From Xanthomonas chitinilytica (lineage in GTDB: Bacteria > Pseudomonadota > Gammaproteobacteria > Xanthomonadales > Xanthomonadaceae), in contig NZ_JAPCHY010000002.1 of the NCBI RefSeq assembly GCF_026107455.2, positions 186,001-250,000 on the forward strand: a stretch of 64,000 nucleotides of DNA. Reading direction: 5' to 3'. How positions within the stretch are numbered: the stretch's first letter is position 1; every line of letters begins with the position of its first letter. The notes beneath the pieces are model-generated. The model had not been told where the DNA came from, searched no databases, and was given only the letters and a program-made list of their open reading frames with translations. This document shows, one piece after another, positions 46,051-57,549 of this stretch. The translations under genes were made by a program, and so were the position numbers.

Positions 46051-46764
46051 ATGTCGCTCCGCCCCCTGCTTTGCCGCACGCTCGCCCTTGCCCTCGCCGC
46101 CTTCGCGACGCCCTGCCTGGCCGCAGCCGCCAGCCCCGTTCCCGCCGACGAACCGCGGCTACTCGGCGGCAAGCCTCCGATCGGCGATGTCTACGTGCTG
46201 ATGGCCAGCCCGACCCGCGGGCGAGGCGAACTGGAAACCCTGGTGCGCACCCGCTTGACGCCGGCGCTTGCCGACAGCGGCGTCGCCGAGCAGTGGTGGA
46301 TGAACCTGTCCAGCCCCATGCAGCAGTGGCTGGTGATCGAGGAACTGTCGCAGCGGCCGCTCGATTGCCGGGCGTTCGCGCAGACGATGGCCGACACCCT
46401 CGGCACGCGTACCCGTCCCACCGGAATCAACGCGCCGGAAGGCTGGTGGATCGAGGACACGGACGAATACGAAGTCATGGACCTGGTCTCCTCCCGCCTG
46501 CAGTTCGCCGACCAGCCGCGGATCCTGCGCGCGCATGCCCTGTTCACCCAGGCGCCGCCGCAATGGCAGTCCTGGGACCAGGTCGCGCTGCTCATCGTCG
46601 GCCGCGATGGGATGCCGGCGCTCAACGTGATGGAAGCGGCGCAGCGGGCCTTCGCCGGGGTGAAGCTGCCGGCCGACGTCGGCCTCCAGCTCGGCATCGT
46701 GCGCAAGCGTTTCGAGGGACAGGGCCTGTTCGTCGGCTTCAGCGAGCCGGGTACGTGCCGCTAG
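46051..46764 (+). CDS. Secreted protein of unknown function
   Basis: The product has 237 residues, or 278 if ATG 45928 is used; the extension is Pro/Arg-rich and unlikely. A clear signal peptide (RPLLCRTLALALAAFATPCLA, written in two parts: basic start then hydrophobic core) ends near residue 23. The mature part is globular, with no family I recognise: IGDVYVLMASPTRG, EQWWMNLSSPMQQWLVIEEL, EGWWIEDTDEYEVMDL. It is convergent with lptG, with only ten bases between the stops. Confidence 0.65.
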   Translation: MSLRPLLCRTLALALAAFATPCLAAAASPVPADEPRLLGGKPPIGDVYVLMASPTRGRGELETLVRTRLTPALADSGVAEQWWMNLSSPMQQWLVIEELSQRPLDCRAFAQTMADTLGTRTRPTGINAPEGWWIEDTDEYEVMDLVSSRLQFADQPRILRAHALFTQAPPQWQSWDQVALLIVGRDGMPALNVMEAAQRAFAGVKLPADVGLQLGIVRKRFEGQGLFVGFSEPGTCR

Positions 46765-46774
46765 CCGCGGCCGC

Positions 46775-47881
46775 TCACCCGGACTTGCGCCGGAACAGCC
46801 AGCCCGACACCAGCAGCATCACGATCGGCGGCAACGCATAGGCGATGCGGTAGTCGAACTTCAGCGCGCCGGCCATGCGCCCGAAGAACAGCTGCAGCAG
46901 CCAGAACCCCAGCGCGAACAGGATGCCCAGGAACAGGCGCTTGCCCATGCCGCCGCTGCGCAGCGAGCCGAACGCGAACGGCACCGCGGCCAGGCACAGC
47001 GCCAGCACGTTGACCGGATAGAACCAGCGGCTCCAGTAGATGTCCTCATAGTCGCGGGCATCCAGGCCGTTGCGGTGGCGGTACTCGATGCTGGTGCGCA
47101 GGTCGCGGGCAGGCAGGTTGCGCGGCCGGGTCAGGCCCGACGCCAGCGCGGCGGCATCCAGCTGCGAGTCCCACGGTTGCTGCTTGAAGGTCTCGCGCTG
47201 CGCCGAACGCTCCTCGAACACGTCGCGGCGGCCCTTCTTCAGCACCCAGCCGCCATCGCCGTGCTCGGCCACGGCCGCATGCGTCAGCGATGCCAGCCGG
47301 CCATCGTCGCCGATCCGGTACAGGCGCACGTCGTGCAGCAGCAAGCGGGTGCCGCCGCCGGCGGTCAGCTGTTCCTCGCCGCTCTGCGCGTTGAGGAAGG
47401 TATCGCCCTCGCGCGCCCACAGCCCGGAGTAGCGGGCCATCGCCATGTCGCTGTTGAACTTGGCGCTGGTCTTGAGGATGTCGGCCTTGCTCTGGCCCCA
47501 CGGCCCGAGCGTTTCGCCGCTGAGCACCATCACTGCGGTCAGCAGCGACAGCGCCACCGCCACCGACAGCCCCAGCCGCCGCCGCGACAATCCCAGCGCG
47601 CGCAGCGCGGTCAGTTCGGAGGTCGCCGCCAGCTGGCCCAGCCCCATCAGCGCGCCGATCACCGCGGCGGTGGGGAACATGGTGTAGGCGCGGCGCGGCA
47701 CCGTGTACGACACCCAGGCCACGGCGTGGGCGAAGCTGTAGCTGCCCTTGCCCACGTCCTTGAACTCGCCGGACAGCGCGATCACCACGTCCAGCCCCAC
47801 CAGCACCGCCCAGGTCAGCAACACCGTGCCGAGCACCGCCCGGCCCAGGTAGAAATCGAACCGCATCGGCCGCAGCTTCAT
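46775..47881 (-). CDS. lptG: LPS export ABC transporter permease LptG
   Basis: The product has 368 residues: six transmembrane helices in a 3+3 arrangement with a periplasmic beta-jellyroll between them (about residues 135-265). Hallmarks are AAVIGALMGLGQLAATSELTALRA-type coupling sequence (TSELTALRALG) and the closing helices. With LptF and LptB2 it extracts LPS from the inner membrane and passes it to LptC/LptA. Its ATG overlaps the lptF stop by four bases. Confidence 0.93.
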   Translation of the reverse strand: MKLRPMRFDFYLGRAVLGTVLLTWAVLVGLDVVIALSGEFKDVGKGSYSFAHAVAWVSYTVPRRAYTMFPTAAVIGALMGLGQLAATSELTALRALGLSRRRLGLSVAVALSLLTAVMVLSGETLGPWGQSKADILKTSAKFNSDMAMARYSGLWAREGDTFLNAQSGEEQLTAGGGTRLLLHDVRLYRIGDDGRLASLTHAAVAEHGDGGWVLKKGRRDVFEERSAQRETFKQQPWDSQLDAAALASGLTRPRNLPARDLRTSIEYRHRNGLDARDYEDIYWSRWFYPVNVLALCLAAVPFAFGSLRSGGMGKRLFLGILFALGFWLLQLFFGRMAGALKFDYRIAYALPPIVMLLVSGWLFRRKSG

Positions 47882-48957
47882 GCTTTCCTCCGGCTGCGCG
47901 ACAGCCTGCCGTCACGGAAGTAGGTCCACAGCGCCAGCGCCAGCAGCGGCAGGGTCAGCCACCACAGCCCCAGCACCCGCGGCAGCTTGTCCGCCGCCAG
48001 CAGCTGGGTGCCGATGAACATCAGGTTGACCCCGACCAGGTAGGCCAGGAACGCCAGCATGATCCGGCCGTAGCGCTGCTGCCGCGGCGCGCTGCGCGAC
48101 AGCGGCAGGGTCAGCAGGGCGAAGGCCAGCGCCAGCAGCGGCGGCGCCAGCCGCGCGTGCAGCTGGGCATTGGCCTCCGGGCGCGGATCGCCGAACAGGC
48201 GGCCGGTCGGCAGCAGCTCCGGATCGTCGTCCTCGCGGCTCTCGGCGCGGTCCGGCAGCGCCACCTCGTTGCTGGCATAGCGCATCAACCGGTAGTCCAG
48301 GCCGCCGTCGGCCGGGCCCTCGACCCGGTAGCCGTCCTCCAGCCGCAGGAAGCGCCGGCGATCGCCCTCGAAGAACATCGCGCCGCGGTCGGCCGACACC
48401 ACGTCGATGCGGCCGTCCTTCTGCCGCTGCATGAACACCTTGCCCAGCTGGGTGCCGTCGGCCGAGACCGTCGACAGGTAGACGATGCCGCCGCCGGGCA
48501 GCGGGGTGAAGCGGCCCGCCTCCAGCCCGGCCACCACCAGGCTGCGGTTGGCGTCCTCGATCAGCTGCTCGGCGGTGCGCTCGGCCCACGGCCCCAGCCA
48601 CAGCGAGCACAGCCCGATCAGCGCCACCACCGGCACCACCAGCATCGCCACCGGCCGCAGCAGCCGCCGCGGGCCGACGCCGATGGCGGTGAGCACCGCC
48701 ATCTCCGAGTCGCGGTACAGCCGCGCGATCGACAGCAGCAGGCCCAGCATCAGCGCCAGCGGCAGGATCAGCGGCATGTAGACGATGAACTGCAGGCCCA
48801 GCTGCGAGAACAGCAGCCGCGCCGGCAGCTTGCCGTCGGCGATGTTGCCCAGGATGTCCACCAGCACGCCGCCCACGCTGACCACCAGCAGCACGATCAG
48901 GGTGGCCAGGAAACTCTGGACGAAATCACGCAGGAGGTAGCGGTCGAGCTTCGGCAT
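47878..48957 (-). CDS. lptF: LPS export ABC transporter permease LptF
   Basis: The product has 359 residues with the LptF start LDRYLLRDFVQSFLATL. It has six helices around a periplasmic jellyroll (about residues 130-265), and the coupling helix sequence RDSEMAVLTAIGV. It is the partner permease of LptG. The pair is divergent from pepA across 105 bases, a conserved gammaproteobacterial arrangement. Confidence 0.93.
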   Translation of the reverse strand: MPKLDRYLLRDFVQSFLATLIVLLVVSVGGVLVDILGNIADGKLPARLLFSQLGLQFIVYMPLILPLALMLGLLLSIARLYRDSEMAVLTAIGVGPRRLLRPVAMLVVPVVALIGLCSLWLGPWAERTAEQLIEDANRSLVVAGLEAGRFTPLPGGGIVYLSTVSADGTQLGKVFMQRQKDGRIDVVSADRGAMFFEGDRRRFLRLEDGYRVEGPADGGLDYRLMRYASNEVALPDRAESREDDDPELLPTGRLFGDPRPEANAQLHARLAPPLLALAFALLTLPLSRSAPRQQRYGRIMLAFLAYLVGVNLMFIGTQLLAADKLPRVLGLWWLTLPLLALALWTYFRDGRLSRSRRKA

Positions 48958-49062
48958 GGGGCGGGTGGTTTAAACTCTCGGATTCGTTCGCGGCGCGCCC
49001 AGCCTGACCTGGAGGGCGTAAACAGTCCGCGATTGTACGGATTTGGCTACGGAATCTGATCA

Positions 49063-50538
49063 ATGTCCCTGGAATTCACCCTGAACCCCGCCGCCCCGGC
49101 CGATGCCGGGCTCGACTGCATCGTCGTCGGCGCCTTTGCCGACAAGTCGCTTTCCCCCGCGGCGCAGGCGCTGGACGCCGTTTCCGGCGGCCGCCTGTCG
49201 GCGCTGGTCGCCCGCGGCGACGTCGGCGGCAAGACCGGCACCACCACCCTGCTGCACGACCTGCCCGGGGTGACCGCGCCGCGGGTGCTGGTGGTGGGGC
49301 TGGGCGAACCGGCCAAGTTCGGCGTGGCCCAGTACATCAAGGCCGCCGGCGACGCCGCCCGGGCGCTGAAGACCGGGGTCAGCCGCAGCGCGCTGTTCAC
49401 CCTGTCCGAGCTGCCGGTCAAGGACCGCGACGCGGCCTGGAACATCCGCCAGGCGGTGATCGCCGCCGACCACGCCGTCTACCGCTACACCGCCACGCTG
49501 GGCAAGAAGAAGGCCGACGAGCCGGGCCTGGCGACGCTGGCCATCGCCGGCGACGACGCCACCGCGCTGGCCCAGGGCCAGGCCATCGCCGCCGGCGTCG
49601 AGTACGCGCGCGAGCTGGGCAACCTGCCGCCGAACCTGTGCACCCCGGCCTACCTGGCCGAGTCCTCGGTGAAGTTCGCCGGCGCGCACGAAGGCGCCGA
49701 GGCCGAGATCCTGGACGAGGCGCAGATGGAAGCCCTCGGCATGGGTTCGCTGCTGGCCGTGGCCCGCGGCTCGGCCAACCGGCCCAAGCTGGTGGTGCTG
49801 AAGTGGAACGGCGGCGGCGACGCCAGGCCCTACGTGCTGGTCGGCAAGGGCATCACCTTCGACACCGGCGGCGTCAACCTGAAGACCCAGGGCGGCATCG
49901 AGGAGATGAAGTACGACATGTGCGGCGGCGCCAACGTCATCGGCACCTTCGTCGCCGCGGTGAAGGCGAAACTGCCGCTGAACCTGGTCGTGGTCGTGCC
50001 GGCGGTGGAGAACGCCATCGACGGCAACGCCTACCGCCCGTCCGACGTCATCACCTCCATGTCCGGCAAGACCATCGAAGTGGGCAACACCGACGCGGAA
50101 GGGCGCCTGATCCTGTGCGACGCGCTGACCTACGCGCAGCGCTTCGAGCCGGCCGCGCTGATCGACGTGGCCACCCTCACCGGCGCCTGCATGGTCGCGC
50201 TGGGCCACCAGACCGCCGGCCTGATGAGCAAGCACGACGACCTGGCCGGCGAACTGCTGGCCGCCGGCGAGCACGTGTTCGACCGCGCCTGGCGCCTGCC
50301 GCTGTGGGACGAGTACCAGGGCATGCTGGATTCGACCTTCGCCGACGTCTACAACATCGGCGGCCGCTGGGCCGGCGCCATCACCGCCGGCTGCTTCCTG
50401 TCGCGCTTCGCCGAAGGCCAGCGCTGGGCGCACCTGGACATCGCCGGCGTGGCCAGCGACGAGGGCAAGCGCGGCATGGCCACCGGCCGCCCGGTCGGCC
50501 TGCTGAGCCAGTGGCTGCTGGACCGCGTCGCCGCCTGA
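49063..50538 (+). CDS. pepA: Leucyl aminopeptidase PepA (M17)
   Basis: The product is a 491-residue two-zinc hexameric aminopeptidase. The metal and catalytic region is complete: [38 protein letters not shown] and the M17 signature NTDAEGRL. In some bacteria PepA also binds DNA as an architectural factor for XerCD recombination and for gene regulation; that role is not shown here. It is the first gene of pepA-holC-yqaE-valS. Confidence 0.95.
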   Translation: MSLEFTLNPAAPADAGLDCIVVGAFADKSLSPAAQALDAVSGGRLSALVARGDVGGKTGTTTLLHDLPGVTAPRVLVVGLGEPAKFGVAQYIKAAGDAARALKTGVSRSALFTLSELPVKDRDAAWNIRQAVIAADHAVYRYTATLGKKKADEPGLATLAIAGDDATALAQGQAIAAGVEYARELGNLPPNLCTPAYLAESSVKFAGAHEGAEAEILDEAQMEALGMGSLLAVARGSANRPKLVVLKWNGGGDARPYVLVGKGITFDTGGVNLKTQGGIEEMKYDMCGGANVIGTFVAAVKAKLPLNLVVVVPAVENAIDGNAYRPSDVITSMSGKTIEVGNTDAEGRLILCDALTYAQRFEPAALIDVATLTGACMVALGHQTAGLMSKHDDLAGELLAAGEHVFDRAWRLPLWDEYQGMLDSTFADVYNIGGRWAGAITAGCFLSRFAEGQRWAHLDIAGVASDEGKRGMATGRPVGLLSQWLLDRVAA

Positions 50539-50626
50539 GTTTCACCCCGAAACCGGGGTCGGAGTCGGGTTTCGCCGCAAAGAACCCGATTCCGGCCCTT
50601 GCCCCCTCCGTCCCCATCGAGTTCCC

Positions 50627-51052
50627 ATGTCCCGCGCCGACTTCTACCTGATCGCCAAGCCGCGCTTCCTCGCCGAACCGCTGCGGCTGGTGTGCGAACT
50701 GGCGCGCAAGGCCAACGACGCCGGCCTGTTCACCCTGGTGCTGGCCCGCGACCGGGCCCAGGCCGAGGAACTGGACGAGCTGCTGTGGGCGTTCGACGAC
50801 GAGGCCTACATCCCGCACCAGATCGCCGGCGAGGACGTGGACGAGGAGGAGGCCATCGTGCTGATCGCCGCCCCCGGCACCGACGCGCCGTCGCGGCCGC
50901 TGGTGATCAACCTGCGCGACGACCCGTACCTGGGCGCCTGCGACCGGGTGCTGGAAGTGGTGCCGGCCGATCCGTCCGCGCGCGAGCCGCTGCGCGAACG
51001 CTGGCGCCAGTACAAGGCGCTGGGTTTCGAGCTCAAGAAATACGACATGTGA
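50627..51052 (+). CDS. holC: DNA polymerase III chi subunit HolC
   Basis: The product has 141 residues. Family features include the N-terminus RADFYLIAKPRFLAEPLRLVCEL, LDELLWAFDDEAYIPH and the C-terminal RWRQYKALGFELKKYDM. HolC links the clamp loader to single-strand-binding protein and partners with the psi subunit HolD. The pepA-holC-valS order is conserved. A probable holD lies 4 kb away. Confidence 0.93.
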   Translation: MSRADFYLIAKPRFLAEPLRLVCELARKANDAGLFTLVLARDRAQAEELDELLWAFDDEAYIPHQIAGEDVDEEEAIVLIAAPGTDAPSRPLVINLRDDPYLGACDRVLEVVPADPSAREPLRERWRQYKALGFELKKYDM

Positions 51053-51083
51053 CCCCTCCTTCCCTTCTGTCCGGAGCCCGCCG

Positions 51084-51272
51084 ATGCGCCTGCTGATCGC
51101 CATCCTGCTGCCCTGGCTGGCCTTTTTCACCATCGGCCGGCCGATTTCCGGCATCGTCTGCCTGGTCCTGCAGGTCACCCTGATCGGCTGGCTGCCCGCC
51201 GCGATCTGGGCGGCCTATGCGGTCAGCCAGTACCACACCGACAAGAAGATCGAACGCGCCCTCGGCCGTTGA
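51084..51272 (+). CDS. YqaE/Pmp3 family small membrane protein
   Basis: The product has 62 residues and two transmembrane helices: [18 protein letters not shown], then [20 protein letters not shown] followed by [11 protein letters not shown]. This is the Pmp3/YqaE (UPF0057) pattern. Eukaryotic members affect membrane potential under salt stress; the bacterial role is unclear. It is inserted between holC and valS with gaps of 31 and 37 bases. Confidence 0.85.
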   Translation: MRLLIAILLPWLAFFTIGRPISGIVCLVLQVTLIGWLPAAIWAAYAVSQYHTDKKIERALGR

Positions 51273-51309
51273 TCCCTCCACCCAACCGCCTTCCTTCCGG
51301 TTTCCCCGC

Positions 51310-54135
<2,826 letters not shown>

Positions 54136-54152
54136 CCGCAGGCGGGAGCACG

Positions 54153-54740
54153 GTGCCGCTTTTTGTCGAAGAGCGGTTCTTTCCCGCGCTTCTGGCCGAC
54201 GATGTCCGCATCGTGGCACCCGTGCTTTCGCGCAGCCAGATGCACCCGCCTGCGGGCGGGTGCCGGGTACGGGTCGGCGAAGATTCCGTGGACCCGCCCT
54301 ACAGGGTGTACTACGCGCGCGGCGACCTGATGGCCGCGGCATCGCGCGGTGGCAACCCGGGCTTGATCGCGACATGCCTCGGCACCCGGCATCACGACGG
54401 ATTCCTGCGCGAAGAATGCGTCCGCAAACTGTTGCGCGCCGAAGAACCGTGGATCGCGCCCTACGTCATCCAGCTCCTGGGCGAGTACGTACTGGAAACC
54501 GGGCAGGCGATCGAACGCGCGCTCCCAGCGCGAGACCTGCGCATGCATGTCGGTTACGCCCGCAGCAACCGGCCGCACCTGGAAACGCTGGAACGACGCG
54601 CGGTGAGTTACTGGAACGCCTATTACCGCCAGGACTTCCCCGCCTGCAGGGTTCTCGCGAACCTGCTGGACGCGGCCAGGGGCGGTGCTGACGATATGCT
54701 CCCTGTTCCCGCCCCGTTCGCCGTTGCAGGAGCGACGTGA
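54153..54740 (+). CDS. Protein of unknown function, last gene behind valS
   Basis: The product has 195 residues with a GTG start at 54153; GGAG lies four bases upstream. Composition and codon use look genuinely coding (RVYYARGDLMAAASRGGNPG, WIAPYVIQLLGEYVLE, SYWNAYYRQDFPACRV). No signal peptide, helix bundle or known motif is evident. The last codons and the TGA stop are supplied by a REP palindrome (54726 onward), so the native C-terminus may have been replaced. It could be co-transcribed with valS (17-base gap). Confidence 0.6.
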   Translation: MPLFVEERFFPALLADDVRIVAPVLSRSQMHPPAGGCRVRVGEDSVDPPYRVYYARGDLMAAASRGGNPGLIATCLGTRHHDGFLREECVRKLLRAEEPWIAPYVIQLLGEYVLETGQAIERALPARDLRMHVGYARSNRPHLETLERRAVSYWNAYYRQDFPACRVLANLLDAARGGADDMLPVPAPFAVAGAT

Positions 54741-54792
54741 GTCGCGACCGGAGTGTCGGCAGAGCCCCGGTCGCGACTCACGTCGCTCCTGC
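54726..54792. repeat. Palindromic GCAGGAGCGACG-type repeat pair
   Basis: Two perfect 25-base arms, GCAGGAGCGACGTGAGTC plus GCGACCG and its complement, are separated by 17 bases. The element lies between convergent genes and overlaps the end of the 54153 gene. Such a hairpin can stabilise 3' ends or help stop transcripts. Confidence 0.9.
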
Positions 54793-54823
54793 GAGCGCGC
54801 AATCCAAGCATGCGCACGCCGCC

Positions 54824-55321
54824 TCAAAGCGGCGGCATCGCCTGCACGTCGTCGCCCACCAGCTCCATCGCCATCACCAGCGCGTCCTCGCGGCCGCTGG
54901 CGGCAGGATAGTAACGGGGCCGCCGGCCGATCTCGTTGAAGCCCTCGCTGTGGTACAGCGCCACCGCCGGCGTGTTGGACGGCCGCACCTCGAGGAACAC
55001 CCGGCTGGCGCCGTGGCTGGCGGCCAGCCGCACCAGCGCGCGCAGCAGCTGGCGGCCATGGCCGCGCGACTGGCAATCGGGATCGACGCAGACGTTGAGC
55101 ACGTGCGCCTCGTCGGCGGCCAGGCTCAGCACGCCATAGCCGACGATCTGCCCCGCCTCCTCCAGCACCCAGCCCGGGTAACCGGCCTGCAGGCAGTCCT
55201 GGAAGATGCCGCGGGTCCAGGGAAACGGATAGGCGCGCCGCTCCACCACCATCACCGCATCCAGGTCGCTCTCGCGCAACGGACGCAGTACCGGGGCGGG
55301 CTGGACGCTGACCGCGCTCAC
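54824..55321 (-). CDS. rimI: Ribosomal protein bS18 alanine N-acetyltransferase RimI
   Basis: The product is a 165-residue GNAT enzyme. An acceptor loop region YPFPWTRGIFQDCLQAGY is followed by acetyl-CoA-binding motif A (VDPDCQSRGHGRQLL, the Q/RxxGxG/A signature) and LEVRPSNTPAVALYHSEGF, the RimI motif. It acetylates the N-terminal alanine of S18 in the family. The start is GTG 55321, overlapping the preceding gene as GTGA. Upstream in-frame sequence is read-through. Confidence 0.92.
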   Translation of the reverse strand: MSAVSVQPAPVLRPLRESDLDAVMVVERRAYPFPWTRGIFQDCLQAGYPGWVLEEAGQIVGYGVLSLAADEAHVLNVCVDPDCQSRGHGRQLLRALVRLAASHGASRVFLEVRPSNTPAVALYHSEGFNEIGRRPRYYPAASGREDALVMAMELVGDDVQAMPPL

Positions 55322-55776
55322 TGCCGGCGCTTCCGCCGCAAGGCCCGCAGCTGCGGCCACAACGCGCGCTTGGCGGCCGGGTTGCCGCGCAGCTCGGCCA
55401 GCGGCCAGCTGTCCATCAGCTGGCGGGTTTCCGGATCGGAAGGATTGCAGGCCGAAGCGCGCAGCAACGCGATCTGCAGGCGGTCGGGCAGGCGCACCGA
55501 GGGTCGCCGGCCCTGCGCCGGCGCAGGTACCACGGCCGGCGCGGTATCGACATCGGCATCGGCGGCCATCGGCGGTGGCGCGCGCCTCACCGGCGCAACC
55601 GGCCGCGCCGGCGCCGGGGCGCTGCGCGGGGGCGTCACGGCCGCCGCGACGACAGGTTCGACCGCCGGTTCCGGCTGCTGCGCCGCACCGCCCTCCAGGT
55701 AGACCGTGTAGCCCATCGCCTGCAGCCACGACTGCTGCTGCTCGGACCACAACGGTTGGGCGGTCGCGACGTTCAC
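55318..55776 (-). CDS. holD: Probable DNA polymerase III psi subunit HolD (divergent)
   Basis: The product has 152 residues. The short N-terminal segment LWSEQQQSWLQAMGYTVY resembles the HolC-binding start of psi. A long Pro/Ala-rich middle (about residues 35-95) follows. The C-terminal helix SWPLAELRGNPAAKRALWPQL closely parallels E. coli HolD (DLRANPTARAALWQQI). In E. coli holD lies immediately before rimI, as here. The GTG at 55776 overlaps the pssA stop and the end overlaps rimI, four bases each. The middle is low-complexity, so a search with full-length HolD may miss it. Confidence 0.7.
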   Translation of the reverse strand: MNVATAQPLWSEQQQSWLQAMGYTVYLEGGAAQQPEPAVEPVVAAAVTPPRSAPAPARPVAPVRRAPPPMAADADVDTAPAVVPAPAQGRRPSVRLPDRLQIALLRASACNPSDPETRQLMDSWPLAELRGNPAAKRALWPQLRALRRKRRQ

Positions 55777-56552
55777 GCCGCCGGTCCGGACGGCTTGCGC
55801 CAGCGTTGCCACAGCCACATGCCCGGGCCGGACAGCGCATAGATCACGCCGATGGCCAGCAGCACCCGCGGCAGGTCGATGACCATGATCGCGATCACCA
55901 CCGGCACCAGCGCCAGCACCAGGAACGGCACCCGGTCCGAACGCGGGCCGCGTTCGCCGCCGCCCTTGAAGCTCCAGAAGCGGATGCGGCTGACCATCAG
56001 CAGCGCCGCGACGATGGTCACGCCCAGCGCCACGTAGCGCAGTTCCTCGCCGTTCCAGCCCAGGTTGCCGTCGGCGAAGGCCCATACGAACGACATCATC
56101 AGCCCGGCCGCGGCCGGACTGGCCAGGCCCACGAACCAGCGCTTGTCGACCACGCCCACCTGGGTGTTGAAGCGTGCCAGCCGCAATGCCGCGCAGGCCG
56201 CGTACAGGAACGCCGCCGCCCAGCCCAGCCGGCCGAGCACGTTGCCGTCGAACTTCAGCGAGGCCAGCGACCAGTGGTACATCACCAGCGCCGGCGCCAT
56301 GCCGAAGCTGACCAGGTCGGCCAGCGAGTCGTACTGCACGCCGAATTCGCTGCTGGTACCGGTCAGCCGCGCCACGCGCCCATCCAGCCCGTCCATCACC
56401 GCCGCCACGAACACGGCGATGCTGGCGTAGACGAACTGGCCATTGGCCGCGGCGATGATCGCGTAGAAGCCGGCGAACAGGCCGCCGGTGGTGAACAGGT
56501 TGGGCAACAGGTAGATGCTGCGCGAACGCGGCGGAGGTCTCATTTCATCCAT
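55773..56552 (-). CDS. pssA: CDP-diacylglycerol-serine O-phosphatidyltransferase PssA
   Basis: The product is a 259-residue membrane enzyme making phosphatidylserine, the precursor of phosphatidylethanolamine. The CDP-alcohol phosphotransferase signature D-G-x2-A-R-x8-G-x3-D-x3-D is complete (DGRVARLTG, then GVQYDSLAD). There are about eight hydrophobic segments, beginning YLLPNLFTTGGLFAGFYAI. It is the type II (Bacillus-like) integral form, not the soluble E. coli type. ATG 56552 was chosen because upstream frame sequence is intergenic. Confidence 0.93.
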   Translation of the reverse strand: MDEMRPPPRSRSIYLLPNLFTTGGLFAGFYAIIAAANGQFVYASIAVFVAAVMDGLDGRVARLTGTSSEFGVQYDSLADLVSFGMAPALVMYHWSLASLKFDGNVLGRLGWAAAFLYAACAALRLARFNTQVGVVDKRWFVGLASPAAAGLMMSFVWAFADGNLGWNGEELRYVALGVTIVAALLMVSRIRFWSFKGGGERGPRSDRVPFLVLALVPVVIAIMVIDLPRVLLAIGVIYALSGPGMWLWQRWRKPSGPAA

Positions 56553-56810
56553 GACGGGGAGTTTAGGGCGTGTCGGCGCTCCCGAGTAGCTGCCCCGGCC
56601 CGGGGGGCGCTCCGGCAAGGCGGCGCAGGGGCCATTCCCGGCCGTCGCCCGGCCCGGAGCCGGGCGATCGCGCCGCCGCGGGGGCGGATCCGGCGCGCTG
56701 CTTGCTGGCATTGCGCGGCCCATTCGGGGAAACACGTCACGCCCGCCGGCTTGCCAGTCGTGCCGGGGGGTGCTGCAATCGCGCTCCACCTGCGTTTTCC
56801 TGGAGTTGCC

Positions 56811-57191
56811 ATGCGTATCCTGCCCAGTCTCGGCTGCCTGCTGTTGTCCGCCAGTTTCGCGGCCGGTGCCGGCAATGTGTACAAGTGGAAGGACGCCAAC
56901 GGCGTCACCCAGTATTCGGAAAAGCCGCCGGCCGGACAGAAATTCGAGGCCCGGCGCATCGACAACCACGGCTCGGCGGTCACCGAGAGCGCGGCCGAAC
57001 CGACCCAGTCCAGCGAGTGCCTGACCGCCCGCCGGAACCTGGAACTGCTGGCCGGCAGCGCGCCGGTGATGCAGGACAGCGACGGCGACGGCACCCCGGA
57101 CACGCCGCTGGACGATGCCCAGCGCAGCGCCCAGAAGGACCTGGCCGAAGCCGCGGCCAAGGCCTACTGCAAGCCCGACGGCCAGGGCTGA
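56811..57191 (+). CDS. DUF4124 domain-containing exported protein
   Basis: The product has 126 residues with a signal peptide (RILPSLGCLLLSASFAAGA). The DUF4124 motif follows: VYKWKDANGVTQYSEKPP then GQKFEARRI. The C-terminal half contains an acidic DSDGDGTPDTPLDD stretch. The function of the domain is unknown. ATG 56811 has GGAG six bases upstream. The next gene, four bases on, encodes a second DUF4124 protein. The 258 bases before it hold nothing recognisable. Confidence 0.8.
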   Translation: MRILPSLGCLLLSASFAAGAGNVYKWKDANGVTQYSEKPPAGQKFEARRIDNHGSAVTESAAEPTQSSECLTARRNLELLAGSAPVMQDSDGDGTPDTPLDDAQRSAQKDLAEAAAKAYCKPDGQG

Positions 57192-57195
57192 GCCG

Positions 57196-57456
57196 ATGCG
57201 CCCGGCCTGGGCCATCCTGGGCGGCCTGCTGTTGGGCATCGCCGCCTGGTGGTGGACGCGCGCCGGCGATGCCGATGCCCCGCCACGGCCGGCGGGCAAT
57301 GCGCCGGCCGCCACCGGGGAGGCCCTGCCCGGCCTGTACCGCTGGCGCGACGACCAGGGCCGGCTGCAGATCACCGAACAGCCGCCGGCCGGCCGCGAGT
57401 ACGAACGCATCGACCGCCAGCACGGCCGCGCCATCGAGGTCCGCGGCGAGCGCTGA
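57196..57456 (+). CDS. Small DUF4124 domain protein
   Basis: The product has 86 residues. One N-terminal membrane helix or signal anchor (AILGGLLLGIAAWWW) is followed by a compact DUF4124 core (LYRWRDDQGRLQITEQPP, REYERID). It begins four bases after its DUF4124 neighbour, so the two are probably a co-expressed, duplicated pair. An upstream in-frame ATG at 57115 lies inside the previous gene. Confidence 0.75.
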   Translation: MRPAWAILGGLLLGIAAWWWTRAGDADAPPRPAGNAPAATGEALPGLYRWRDDQGRLQITEQPPAGREYERIDRQHGRAIEVRGER

Positions 57457-57549
57457 GCCGGCGCCGGCACGACGCGCCGGCCGCAGCGGCGGCCCCATCG
57501 ACCCTGCCGGACTGGCAAAATGGGCGCCCGCCGTTTTGCGAAGCCGATG

